This document shows, in pieces, positions 16,925 to 25,316 of a DNA stretch of 64,000 bases. The stretch is taken from NCBI RefSeq assembly GCF_001999765.1, contig NZ_KV908322.1, forward strand, positions 62,001-126,000, written 5' to 3'. Below the pieces are notes generated by a model. It was given only the letters and a program-made list of their open reading frames with translations. It did no database searches and was not told the DNA's origin. Each line of letters begins with the position of its first letter. Positions within the stretch are counted from its first letter, which is position 1. The translations under genes and the position numbers were made by a program. Origin of the DNA: Sinomonas mesophila. GTDB taxonomy: Bacteria > Actinomycetota > Actinomycetes > Actinomycetales > Micrococcaceae.

Positions 16925-18480
16925 GCGGGCTCGGCCGGGCGCTGGGCGTGGCCCTCGTGGGCCTCAATGGCTACCTCGTCGAGGTCGAGGCGGACATCCA
17001 GCAGACCCTGCCGGGCTTCGTCGTCCTCGGCCTGCCGGACTCGGCGCTGAACGAGGCGCGCGAGCGCGTCCGCAGTGCGGCCCACAACAGTGGGCTGCCG
17101 CTCACTCGGCGCAAGCTCACCGTCAACCTCATCCCGGCCTCCCTGCCGAAGCGGGGGACCGGCTTCGACCTCGCGATCGCCGTGGCCGCCCTCGCCGCCG
17201 CCGGGGACCTGCGCCCGCCCGCCGGCGTCGTCTTCCTCGCCGAGCTCGGCCTCGACGGGCGGCTGCGCCCGATCAGGGGCGTCCTGCCCGCGGTCATGGC
17301 GGCCGTGCGCTCTGGCCGACCAGACGTCGTCGTCGCAGCCGACAATGCGCGGGAGGCCGCGCTCGTGCCGGGCGCCACGGTCCACGCCTACGAATCCCTC
17401 GGGCAGCTCGCCCTCGACCTCGGCGCCGACCCCCGGACGGTGGTCATCCCGCCGCGGGGCCCGGTCCGGGACGGCAGCACGGGCGCCGGGGGAGAGGAGC
17501 CGGGCCAGTCACTGATCGCTGTCGCGGATCTGCGGGACGTGGCCGGCCAGTCGGAGGCCCGCGCCGCCCTCGAAGTCGCCGCGGCCGGCGGGCACCACCT
17601 CCTCTTCGTGGGCCCGCCGGGCGCGGGGAAGACGATGCTCGCCGAGCGCCTCCCTGGCATCCTGCCCGACCTCGACGACGAGGCCGCGATGGAGGTCACC
17701 GCCATCCATTCCCTCTCCGGGGACCCGCGTGCCGGACGTGAGCTCATTCGCCGCCCGCCGTTCGAGAGCCCTCACCATACGGCGAGTGCACCGGCAATCG
17801 TCGGCGGCGGCAGCGGCGTGCCCCGCCCCGGGGCGGCGTCCAAGGCCCACCGGGGCGTGCTGTTCCTCGACGAGGCCCCCGAGTATGAGGCGAGGGTGCT
17901 CGATTCCCTTCGGCAGCCGCTCGAGAGCGGAGAGCTCGTGATCCACCGGGCGGCAGGCGCCGCCACATACCCCGCCCGCTTCCAGCTCGTTCTCGCCGCC
18001 AATCCCTGCCCCTGCGGCAACGGGTTCGGCAAGGGACTGGACTGCACGTGCACGGCGCAATCCAAGCGCCGCTATTTCGCCAGGATCTCCGGCCCGCTGC
18101 TGGATCGGGTCGACATCCAGCTCCACGTCCGCAAGGTCTCCGCGCTGGACCTCCAGACGCGGGCCAGCGGCGAGTCCACTGAGACCGTCGCCGGCCGCGT
18201 GCGCGAGGCCAGGCACCGGCAGGCGGAGCGTCTTGGCCCGTTCGGCCTCGAGACGAACTCTCAGGTGCCCGGCCGCCTCCTGCGCGGTCAACTCAGGCTG
18301 GATCCCGCCGCGACCCGGCCGCTCGAGAGCGCCCTCGCCGCCAACACGCTCACGGCCCGCGGCTACGACCGTGTCCTCCGGCTCGCGTGGTCGCTCGCCG
18401 ACCTCGCGGGAGCCGACCGGCCCGGAGGGGACGAAGTGGGCCAGGCCCTCCTCCTGCGGCAGGCGGTGGCAGCGGCATGA
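16921..18480 (+). CDS. yifB: YifB/ComM family Mg-chelatase-like AAA+ ATPase
   Basis: 519 residues. The N-terminal Lon-like/ChlI-N domain (GLPDSALNEARERVRSA, NLIPASLPKRGTGFDL) is followed by an AAA+ domain with Walker A GPPGAGKT and Walker B GVLFLDEAPEY. A zinc-type cluster, NPCPCGNGFGKGLDCTC, and a C-terminal Mg_chelatase_C helical region follow. ComM is a hexameric helicase that drives branch migration of incoming single-stranded DNA in natural transformation. Overlaps with yraN and dprA (ATGA at both ends) mark a tight competence-type operon. Confidence 0.97.
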   Translation: MSGLGRALGVALVGLNGYLVEVEADIQQTLPGFVVLGLPDSALNEARERVRSAAHNSGLPLTRRKLTVNLIPASLPKRGTGFDLAIAVAALAAAGDLRPPAGVVFLAELGLDGRLRPIRGVLPAVMAAVRSGRPDVVVAADNAREAALVPGATVHAYESLGQLALDLGADPRTVVIPPRGPVRDGSTGAGGEEPGQSLIAVADLRDVAGQSEARAALEVAAAGGHHLLFVGPPGAGKTMLAERLPGILPDLDDEAAMEVTAIHSLSGDPRAGRELIRRPPFESPHHTASAPAIVGGGSGVPRPGAASKAHRGVLFLDEAPEYEARVLDSLRQPLESGELVIHRAAGAATYPARFQLVLAANPCPCGNGFGKGLDCTCTAQSKRRYFARISGPLLDRVDIQLHVRKVSALDLQTRASGESTETVAGRVREARHRQAERLGPFGLETNSQVPGRLLRGQLRLDPAATRPLESALAANTLTARGYDRVLRLAWSLADLAGADRPGGDEVGQALLLRQAVAAA

Positions 18481-19688
18481 ATGGCGACTCGGCACGACGC
18501 GCAGGCGGCAGCGCCCTCGGGGAGGAGCAAGGCATGGACGGGATCCGAGTGGCCCGGGCGGCACTGTCGAGGCTCTTCGAGCCGCTCGACCCCATCGGCA
18601 CGGCCCTCGTCTCCATCCTCGGACCGGTTGACGCGCTGCGGGTCGCCACCGGACGTGCCGCGGCCGCGGGGGCCGAGGCGGTGCTGGCCGATCCGGGCAT
18701 GGGTGGCGGGGCCCTCGCGGCCGCCCTCGAACGCTGGCGGCCCCGGGTCGCGCAGCTGGCACCCGAGAGGGACCTCGAGACCATCGCGCGCTTCGGTGGC
18801 CGGCTCGTCATCCCCGAGGATGACGAATGGCCGGACGGCCTCGACGACCTCGGCGCCGAGGCGCCCCTGTGCCTGTGGGTCCGCGGAGAGGACCGCCTGC
18901 CCGCGATGAAGCGCACAGTGGCCATCGTCGGATCGCGGGACGCGACGGGCTACGGACTGTCTGTCGCCGGGGAGCTCGCCAAGGGCCTCGCGGACCGTGG
19001 CCTCACGGTCGTCAGCGGGGGCGCCTACGGCATCGACGGGCAGGCCCACCGCGCCGCCCTGGCGTCGTCGTCGCACGCGCTGCCCACGGTGGCGGTCATG
19101 GCCGGAGGCGTCGACCGCTACTACCCCTCCGGCCACGAGGACCTGCTGCGGGAGGTTGCGAGGCGCGGGCTCATGGCCTCCGAGATGCCGCCCGGGGCGT
19201 CGCCGACGCGGCACCGCTTCCTCAAGCGGAACCGGCTCATCGCGGCGCTGTCGTCCCTGACGGTGGTCGTGGAGGCGCGCTGGCGCTCCGGCGCCCTCAG
19301 CACCGCCCGCAGGGCGGCGGAGATCGGACGCCACGTTGCTGCCGTCCCCGGATCCGTCTACAGTGCCAACTCCGTCGGATGCCACCGGCTCCTGCGGGAG
19401 GGGGCACTGTGCGTGACCGACGAGAAGGAGGCCTTCGAGCTCCTCTCGGCCTCGGGAGAGGGTCTGGTCGAGGAGCCCGAGGTCCCGGCCGCGGCGCACG
19501 ACGGATTGTCCCTCGTGGATTTCATGGTCCTCGAGGCGCTGCCCAAGCGGCGCGGGGCAGAGGTCGAGAGCCTGGCGTCCGTGGCGGGACTGAGCGAGGC
19601 TGAGGTGAGGGCGGGCCTCGGCCGGCTCCAGCTCCTCGGCCTCTGCACTCGGTCCGAGTGGGGCTGGCGGCGGGTCGCGGACGCATGA
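18477..19688 (+). CDS. dprA: DNA-processing protein DprA
   Basis: 403 residues. DprA binds incoming single-stranded DNA and loads RecA. The Rossmann core carries IVGSRDATGYGLSVAGELA, VVSGGAYGIDGQAHRAAL, GVDRYYPSGH and FLKRNRLIAALS. A C-terminal winged-helix domain (LPKRRGAEVESLASVAGLSE) is present. The ATG at 18477 overlaps the yifB stop; an internal ATG at 18534 is an alternative. With yifB and an ssb paralogue sharing an upstream element, it suggests the organism may be transformable. Confidence 0.96.
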   Translation: MNGDSARRAGGSALGEEQGMDGIRVARAALSRLFEPLDPIGTALVSILGPVDALRVATGRAAAAGAEAVLADPGMGGGALAAALERWRPRVAQLAPERDLETIARFGGRLVIPEDDEWPDGLDDLGAEAPLCLWVRGEDRLPAMKRTVAIVGSRDATGYGLSVAGELAKGLADRGLTVVSGGAYGIDGQAHRAALASSSHALPTVAVMAGGVDRYYPSGHEDLLREVARRGLMASEMPPGASPTRHRFLKRNRLIAALSSLTVVVEARWRSGALSTARRAAEIGRHVAAVPGSVYSANSVGCHRLLREGALCVTDEKEAFELLSASGEGLVEEPEVPAAAHDGLSLVDFMVLEALPKRRGAEVESLASVAGLSEAEVRAGLGRLQLLGLCTRSEWGWRRVADA

Positions 19689-19736
19689 GGCGCGTGTCGC
19701 CTTGCCCGCGCCCCGGGCGAGCGCGAGAGTGGCCCG

Positions 19737-20681
19737 GTGGGAACAGACGACGACGCTCGCCCTCTGGCCGAGGGCCTCGAGGGGCCCCTCCGTGACTTCA
19801 TCCGGCACATCGGCCTCGGCCGGGGCCGGTCCGAGCACACGCTCCGTGCCTACGAGTCCGACCTCCGCTCGCTCCTCGCGACGGCGGCGGCGGACGGCGC
19901 GTCCACCCTCACCGAGATCGACCTCGCGACGCTCCGCCGCTGGCTCGGGCGCCAGAGCGAAGCGGGCCTCGCGCGGTCCACGGTCGCCCGGCGCGCCGCC
20001 TCGGTGAGATCGTTCACGGCATGGGCCCGCCGGGAAGGCCTCCTCGAGGTCGATCCCGCGCTCCGCCTCCTCGCACCGAAGCGCGAGCGGCACCTCCCCG
20101 AGGTCCTCCACCGCGGTCAGGTCGAACGGCTCGTGGATTCGCTCCAGGCCGAGGCGACCGGGGCCTCCGGCGAGGACGCGATCCCCGCGAGGGACCTCGC
20201 CGTCATCGAACTGCTCTACGCCTCCGGAACGAGGGTCGGGGAGCTCGTTGGGCTGGACGTCGATGACGTCGACTTCGACAGGCGCATGCTGCGGGTGCTC
20301 GGAAAGGGGAGCAAGGAGCGGGCCGTCCCGTTCGGCGTCCCGGCCGAGAAGGCCCTCCGCCGCTGGCTGGCGGTGCGCGGACGCCTCGCGACCCCTGGGA
20401 GCGGGCCCGCCCTCTTCCTTGGCCGCCGCGGCGGCCGGCTCGGCCAGCGACAGGCACGGGAGATCGTCGACCGCGCCCTCCGCGGGCTCGGCGATACCTC
20501 TGCCAGCGGCCCCCACGCGCTGCGCCACACCGCGGCGACGCACCTCCTCGACGGCGGAGCCGACCTGCGCAGCGTGCAGGAGATCCTCGGCCACGCCAGC
20601 CTCGCGACGACCCAGCTCTACACGCACGTCTCGGTCGAGCGGCTCCGGTCGAGCTATCAGGCATCTCACCCCAGGGCCTGA
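19737..20681 (+). CDS. xerC: Tyrosine recombinase XerC
   Basis: 314-residue tyrosine recombinase that resolves chromosome dimers at dif with XerD. The N-terminal SAM-like DNA-binding domain (FIRHIGLGRGRSEHTLRAYE) precedes the catalytic domain. Catalytic residues are Arg in ASGTRVGEL, Lys in GKGSKERAVP, H-x-x-R in PHALRHTAATH, His in LGHASLATT and nucleophile Tyr295 in TTQLYTHVS. GTG 19737 is chosen; it is 48 bp after dprA. The location in the dprA-xerC-whiG-rpsB type neighbourhood supports XerC rather than a phage integrase. Confidence 0.92.
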   Translation: MGTDDDARPLAEGLEGPLRDFIRHIGLGRGRSEHTLRAYESDLRSLLATAAADGASTLTEIDLATLRRWLGRQSEAGLARSTVARRAASVRSFTAWARREGLLEVDPALRLLAPKRERHLPEVLHRGQVERLVDSLQAEATGASGEDAIPARDLAVIELLYASGTRVGELVGLDVDDVDFDRRMLRVLGKGSKERAVPFGVPAEKALRRWLAVRGRLATPGSGPALFLGRRGGRLGQRQAREIVDRALRGLGDTSASGPHALRHTAATHLLDGGADLRSVQEILGHASLATTQLYTHVSVERLRSSYQASHPRA

Positions 20682-20756
20682 GGGCCGGGCGGGAAATCCG
20701 CGCATTCCTTGCGGCATGGCGCACTGGCGCAGGCGCAAGGTCGTACGGCAGAATGG

Positions 20757-20766
20757 TCGCGAAACC
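20757..20766 (+). promoter_or_regulatory. GGCAGAATGG element upstream of DUF3145 gene
   Basis: Third copy of the GGCA(G/C)AATGG string, 116 bp before the start at 20882, in the gap after xerC. CAGAAT could be a -10 hexamer. The rest of the 200-bp gap shows no other clear signal. Confidence 0.3.
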
Positions 20767-20881
20767 GCCGGATTCGGGTCGAAGGGGCGCGAGTTGGCGG
20801 ACAACTGCATAGGCGCGGATCGCTGGGCACCGCCCGCTGACGGTCGTAGGGGAAGACGTACCGGCAGCGATGGAGGATGGA

Positions 20882-21385
20882 ATGTCTGCAGTGATGACGC
20901 GTGGTCTGCTGTTCGTGCACTCGGCACCGAGCGCGCTGTGTCCCCACGTTGAGTGGGCCATCGGCTCGGTCGTCGACAAGCGGACTGACTTGGACTGGAC
21001 GGCGCAGCCCGCCGCTCCGGGGATGTTCCGCGCCGAACTATCGTGGATGGGCGCCCCGGGCACGGGGGCGCAGCTCGCCTCAGCGCTCCGAGGGTGGGCC
21101 CACCTCCGCTACGAGGTCACAGAGGAGCCGAGCTCGGGCGTGGACGGGGCCCGCTGGTCGCATACCCCCGAGCTGGGCATCTTTCATGCCATGACCGACG
21201 TGCACGGCAACATCGTGATCTCCGAGGACCGCGTCCGCTACGCCTACGAGGCAGGGGGAGGGGACCCCGCCGTCGTGTTCCACGAGCTCTCTCTGGCGCT
21301 CGGCGAGGCGTGGGACGAGGAGCTCGAGCCGTTCCGCCATGCCGCGGAGGGTGCGCCCGTGCGCTGGCTGCACCGGGTCGGCTGA
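20882..21385 (+). CDS. DUF3145 family protein
   Basis: 167-residue actinobacterial protein of the DUF3145 family. The N-terminus TRGLLFVHSAPSALCPHVEWA is characteristic, followed by LSWMGAPGTGAQLASALRGW and FHAMTDVHGNIVISEDRVRYAYE. The function is unknown; no membrane segment is visible. ATG 20882 with GGAGG 5 bp upstream was preferred over the in-frame ATG at 20870, which lies before the RBS. It is a single transcription unit, ended by a strong hairpin and converging on fabF. Confidence 0.88.
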   Translation: MSAVMTRGLLFVHSAPSALCPHVEWAIGSVVDKRTDLDWTAQPAAPGMFRAELSWMGAPGTGAQLASALRGWAHLRYEVTEEPSSGVDGARWSHTPELGIFHAMTDVHGNIVISEDRVRYAYEAGGGDPAVVFHELSLALGEAWDEELEPFRHAAEGAPVRWLHRVG

Positions 21386-21439
21386 CGCCCCCTGCATCCT
21401 CTGCCCGTGCGCACCCACGGCACACCATCGTCGCGACAC

Positions 21440-21475
21440 AGCACTGGGGCCCGCCGAATGGCGGGCCCCAGTGCT
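21440..21475. terminator. Terminator between DUF3145 gene and fabF
   Basis: 16-bp perfect arms 21440-21455 and 21460-21475 with a GAAT loop. The plus-strand arm ends in TGCTTT. It lies between converging genes and probably works in both directions. Confidence 0.88.
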
Positions 21476-21533
21476 TTGGCGTGCGTGCGGGCTGTTCCGT
21501 GCGTGCGGCGCCCCCTGGCACGGAGCCGCGGAC

Positions 21534-22769
21534 TCAGCGGCTGCGGATGACGATGACCGCGTTGTGCCCGCCGAAGCCGAAGGAGTTGCTCAGGGCCACG
21601 ATGTCGCCCTCCGGCAGGTCCCGGGCCGTCGTCACGACGTCGAGCGGGATCTCGGGATCCTGGTTGTCGAGGTTGATCGTCGCCGGGGCCATGCGCTCGT
21701 GGACGGCGAGGACCGTGAGCACCGCCTCGACGGCACCGGAGGCGCCCAGGAGGTGGCCCATCTGGGACTTCGTGGCCGAGACGCCGACGTTGTCCACGTG
21801 GGAGCCGAGGGCGGCCTTGAGGGCCGTGTACTCTGGCTTGTCCCCGACCGGGGTCGACGTCGCATGGGCATTGACGTGGACGATGTCCTCGGGCTGGACC
21901 CGGGCGTCGAACATGGCGGCCTTGAGGGCGCGCGTCGCACCGAGGCCCTCCGGGTCCGGGGCCGTGATGTGGTACGCGTCCGCGGTGACCGACGTCCCGG
22001 CCAGCTCGGCGTAGATCCGGGCGCCGCGGGCGAGGGCGTGCTCCTCGGCCTCGAGGACGAGCGCGCCGGCGCCCTCGCCCATGACGAAGCCGTCGCGGTC
22101 GATGTCGTAGGGACGCGAGGCCGCCTCGGGGTCGTCGTTGCGCTTCGACAGCGCCTGCATGGAGGCGAACGCCGCGATCGGCATGGGGTGGATCGCCGCC
22201 TCGGCGCCGCCGACCATCACGACGTCGGCCTTGCCCGAGCGGATGAGCTCCTGGCCCACGCTCATCGCCTCGGTGCCGGAGGCGCAGGCGGAGACGGGGG
22301 TGTGGGCGCCGGCGCGGGCGCCGAGATCAAGGCTCACGGCTGCGGCGACGCCATTGGGCATGAGCATCGGCACGGTCATCGGCAGGACTCGGCGCGGCCC
22401 CTTCTCCTTGAGCGTGTCCCAGCCGTTCAGGAGCGTCCACACGCCGCCGATCCCGGTCGCGAAGGCGACTGCGAGGCGGTCGTGGTCGACGTTCTCGATC
22501 CCCGCGTCCTTCCACGCCTCACGGGCGGCGATGACGCCGTACTGCGTCGACGGGTCCATGCGCTTCATCTCGACACGGCTCAGGACCTCCTCGGCGGGGA
22601 CGGTGAGCCTGGCAGCGATCTTGACGGGAAGGTCGAACTGTTCCACCCAGTCGTCGGTCAGCCTGCGGACGCCCGAGACGCCCTTGAGGGCGTTCTGCCA
22701 CAGGGTGGGGACGTCGCCGCCGATGGGCGTCGTGGCTCCCAGACCGGTCACAACAACTTTGCGCGCCAT
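21534..22769 (-). CDS. fabF: 3-oxoacyl-ACP synthase II (KAS II)
   Basis: 411-residue condensing enzyme that extends acyl-ACP with malonyl-ACP. The active-site triad is Cys162 in VSACASGTEA, His302 in NAHATSTPVGD and His339 in KSQMGHLLGASG. It ends with the usual NSFGFGGHNA loop. ATG 22769 (MARKVVVTGLG) with GAAAGAGCG upstream was preferred to an ORF extension starting at 22847, which carries no KAS similarity. It is the last gene of fabD-fabH-acpP-fabF, so regulation should come from the fabD promoter. Confidence 0.97.
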   Translation of the reverse strand: MARKVVVTGLGATTPIGGDVPTLWQNALKGVSGVRRLTDDWVEQFDLPVKIAARLTVPAEEVLSRVEMKRMDPSTQYGVIAAREAWKDAGIENVDHDRLAVAFATGIGGVWTLLNGWDTLKEKGPRRVLPMTVPMLMPNGVAAAVSLDLGARAGAHTPVSACASGTEAMSVGQELIRSGKADVVMVGGAEAAIHPMPIAAFASMQALSKRNDDPEAASRPYDIDRDGFVMGEGAGALVLEAEEHALARGARIYAELAGTSVTADAYHITAPDPEGLGATRALKAAMFDARVQPEDIVHVNAHATSTPVGDKPEYTALKAALGSHVDNVGVSATKSQMGHLLGASGAVEAVLTVLAVHERMAPATINLDNQDPEIPLDVVTTARDLPEGDIVALSNSFGFGGHNAVIVIRSR

Positions 22770-22865
22770 GCTTCGCTCTTTCACGTGTAATCGCGTCGGG
22801 CCAGCGAGGGCTGGCAGGTCATGGTCGGCGGCCGGTGCCATGGGCACCGGCCGCCGGGGAAAGCC

Positions 22866-23111
22866 CTAGGCCTGGGCCTGGGAGATGAAGTTGACGGCGT
22901 CGCCCACGGTCGAAAGGTTCTTGACCTCCTCGTCCGGGATGCGGACGCCGAACTTCTCCTCGGCGTTGACCACGATGGTCATCATCGAGATCGAGTCGAT
23001 GTCGAGGTCGTCCGTGAAGGACTTGTCGAGCTCGACGGCGTCGGTGGCCAGGCCCGTCTCCTCGTTGATGATCTCGGCCAGACCGGCGAGGATCTCTTCG
23101 TTGCTTGCCAT
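22866..23111 (-). CDS. acpP: Acyl carrier protein
   Basis: 81-residue acidic carrier protein. The phosphopantetheine attachment serine is Ser40 in DLDIDSISMMTI. Surrounding acidic helix II and NFISQAQA at the C-terminus fit AcpP. ATG 23111 with AAGGAG 6 bp upstream decides the start. It lies 100 bp after fabH and 96 bp before fabF in the same operon. Confidence 0.98.
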   Translation of the reverse strand: MASNEEILAGLAEIINEETGLATDAVELDKSFTDDLDIDSISMMTIVVNAEEKFGVRIPDEEVKNLSTVGDAVNFISQAQA

Positions 23112-23211
23112 GTCGGCTCCTTTTCTCGGTGTGCCGGCGGTCAGCCGGGTCAGGGTTCCAGCCGCTCGTGCGGCTTGGCTTGCATGCCCCGGCACGCCGG
23201 GGCACTCGGTC

Positions 23212-24273
23212 TCAGGGAAGGACCACGACCTGGGCGCCGAACACGAGTCCAGCGCCGAAGCCGATCTGGAGTGCCAGCGTGCCGCTGAGCTCCGGGTTCT
23301 CCTTCAGGAGCCTGTGGGCAGCGAGCGGGATCGAGGCCGCGGAGGTGTTGCCCGCGTCCACGATGTCGCGCGCCACGACCACCGACTCCGGAAGCTTGAG
23401 CTGCTTGACCATCTCGTCGATGATCCGCATGTTCGCCTGGTGCGGGACGAAGGCCGAGATGTCCTCGGGGCCGACGCCGGCAGCGTCGAGCGCCCGCTTC
23501 GCGACCTTCGCCATCTCCCACACGGCCCAACGGAACACGGACTGGCCATCCTGGCGCAGCGTCGGCCAGATCTTGGCCTCGGTGCCCAGCACGGCGGCCG
23601 CGTTGCCCGCGCCGTCCCGCTCGGCCTCGTCCGAGAGGTCGCGGACGTCGAGGAGCGAGTGCGTCATGCCGATCGTGCCCCATTTGCTGCCGTCCGAGCC
23701 CCACACCGAGGGCCCGATGCCCGGCGTCTGCGAGGGCCCGACGACGACGGCACCCGCGCCGTCGCCAAGCAGGAAGGAGATCGTGCGCTCGGTGTTGTCG
23801 ATGAAGTCGCTGAGCTTCTCGGCCCCGACGACGAGGACGTAGTCGGCCGCGCCCGAGCGAACGAGCGCGTCCGCCTGGGCGACTCCGTAGCAGTAGCCCG
23901 CGCACGCCGCGGAGATGTCGTAGGCCGGTGCCGGCGTCGCGTCGAGGCGGTCAGCGAGCACGGCGGCGGCCGACGGGGTCGCGTACGGGTGCGTCACGGT
24001 CGAGACGATGACGGCGCCGAGCTGGCTCCCCTCGATGCCGGCGGCGGCGAGGGCTTCGCGGGAGGCGCCCTCCGCCATGTCGATGACGCTCACGTCGGCG
24101 GGGGCCCGGTGGCGGGTGACGATGCCGGTGCGCTGGCGGATCCACTCGTCGGAGGAGTCGATCCACTGGCACACGTCGTCGTTCGTGACGGTGACCGTGG
24201 GGCGGTAGGCTCCGATGCCGAGGATCCGGGAGTGGTCCTTGACCGGGGCCTGTGCGAGCACCGGGGCGGTCAC
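23212..24273 (-). CDS. fabH: 3-oxoacyl-ACP synthase III (KAS III)
   Basis: 353 residues. It starts fatty-acid chains by condensing an acyl-CoA with malonyl-ACP; in Gram-positives branched primers are usual. The catalytic triad is Cys124 (SAACAGYCYG), His278 (VPHQANMRI) and Asn309 (DAGNTSAAS). SSDEWIRQRTGI near residue 40 is the CoA-binding segment. The GTG start overlaps the fabD stop by 4 bp. The insertion NAAAVLGTEAKIW in the middle is a little longer than in enterobacterial FabH, which is usual for actinobacteria. Confidence 0.97.
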   Translation of the reverse strand: MTAPVLAQAPVKDHSRILGIGAYRPTVTVTNDDVCQWIDSSDEWIRQRTGIVTRHRAPADVSVIDMAEGASREALAAAGIEGSQLGAVIVSTVTHPYATPSAAAVLADRLDATPAPAYDISAACAGYCYGVAQADALVRSGAADYVLVVGAEKLSDFIDNTERTISFLLGDGAGAVVVGPSQTPGIGPSVWGSDGSKWGTIGMTHSLLDVRDLSDEAERDGAGNAAAVLGTEAKIWPTLRQDGQSVFRWAVWEMAKVAKRALDAAGVGPEDISAFVPHQANMRIIDEMVKQLKLPESVVVARDIVDAGNTSAASIPLAAHRLLKENPELSGTLALQIGFGAGLVFGAQVVVLP

Positions 24274-25211
24274 GCGTTCTCCTCTGCGCGCTCGGCGTCG
24301 GCCGCGAAGAGGGCCAGCGCCGCGTCGAGGTCGCCTGGGGTCTTGACCGCGACGGTCTTGACGCCCTTCATGCCGCGCTTGGCCAGTCCGACGAGCGTGC
24401 CCGCCGGCGCGAGCTCGATCACGCCGGTCACGCCCTTGGCCTCGAGGGTGTCCATGCACAGGTCCCAGCGGACCGGACGGGAGACCTGCTCGATGAGGCT
24501 GCCCACGGCTGCGTCCCCCGAGGCGACCTCTTGGCCGTCGTAGTTGGACAGGAGCGGAACCTGCGGCTCCGACACGGCGAGGCTCGGCCGGAGCTCCGCG
24601 AGCGCGGCGACGGCGGAGGCCATGTGCTGCGTGTGGAAGGCGCCGGCTACCTTGAGGGGCACGATGCGGGCCTTCGCGGGCGGGTTGTCCGCGAGCGCCT
24701 GCAGCTGCTCGAACGTCCCGGCGGCCACGACCTGGCCGCCGCCGTTGACGTTGGCCGGCTCGGCCCCCGCTGCGGCGATGGCGTCCAGCACCTCCTGTGC
24801 ATCTCCGCCGATGACGGCACTCATCCCCGTCGGCGTGACGGCTGCCGCGCGGGCCATGCCCTGGGCACGGACGGAGACGAAACGCATCGCGTCCTCGGGG
24901 CTCAGCACGCCCGCAAGGGCCGACGCGGTGATCTCTCCGACCGAATGGCCCGCGAGGACGATCGGCAGCTGGCTGAGCTCGACGTCGAAGAGGGTCTCCG
25001 CGGCGACGATGCCGGCTGCGACGATGAGCGGCTGCGCGACGGCGGTGTCCTTGATGGTCTCCTCGTCGGAGGTGGTGCCGTGGGCCACGAGATCGAGGCC
25101 GGCAACCTCGCCGAGGGCACCGAGGCGCTCGGCGACGGCGGGGACCTCAAGCCACGGAGCGAGGAATCCGGGCGTCTGGGAGCCCTGTCCAGGGCAGACA
25201 ATTGCTAGCAC
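24270..25211 (-). CDS. fabD: Malonyl-CoA:ACP transacylase
   Basis: 313 residues. Transfers malonyl from CoA to ACP. CPGQGSQTPG opens the protein; the nucleophile is Ser90 in GHSVGE, and His193 in GAFHTQHM completes the dyad. The GTG start gives M-L-A-I-V-C-P-G-Q-G. First gene of the fabD-fabH-acpP-fabF operon. A 68-84 bp upstream box on the minus strand is shared with the fasR promoter and includes a TAGACT -10-like hexamer. Confidence 0.97.
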   Translation of the reverse strand: MLAIVCPGQGSQTPGFLAPWLEVPAVAERLGALGEVAGLDLVAHGTTSDEETIKDTAVAQPLIVAAGIVAAETLFDVELSQLPIVLAGHSVGEITASALAGVLSPEDAMRFVSVRAQGMARAAAVTPTGMSAVIGGDAQEVLDAIAAAGAEPANVNGGGQVVAAGTFEQLQALADNPPAKARIVPLKVAGAFHTQHMASAVAALAELRPSLAVSEPQVPLLSNYDGQEVASGDAAVGSLIEQVSRPVRWDLCMDTLEAKGVTGVIELAPAGTLVGLAKRGMKGVKTVAVKTPGDLDAALALFAADAERAEENA

Positions 25212-25277
25212 GTATCCAGCTTTCCAAATCGGGGTGCGTCCAAGCGGTGGGCTCGCGTACCAAGCTCCAGAACGCGA

Positions 25278-25295
25278 TTTGTGGGAAGTCTACAA
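25278..25295 (-). promoter_or_regulatory. Candidate FasR box / promoter of the fab operon
   Basis: On the minus strand TTGTAGACTTCCCACAAA, an imperfect inverted repeat (TTGTAGA / TCCCACAA). It matches the box before fasR at 16 of 18 positions. TAGACT inside it is a plausible -10, giving a leader of about 68 bases before fabD. The position and sharing suggest a FasR operator overlapping the promoter. Confidence 0.6.
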
Positions 25296-25316
25296 TGCCT
25301 GCCGGGGTACGCGGCG

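Noticed and set aside
19737..20681. Integrase of a mobile element
   Set aside because: The protein is XerC-like, sits in the conserved dprA neighbourhood, and there are no att repeats, tRNA disruption or phage genes around it.
13253..21468. GCCGAATGGCGGGCC seen before rplS and in the terminator at 21440
   Set aside because: Both are short GC-rich self-complementary strings, and the second is just a terminator loop with its arms; no common role is apparent.
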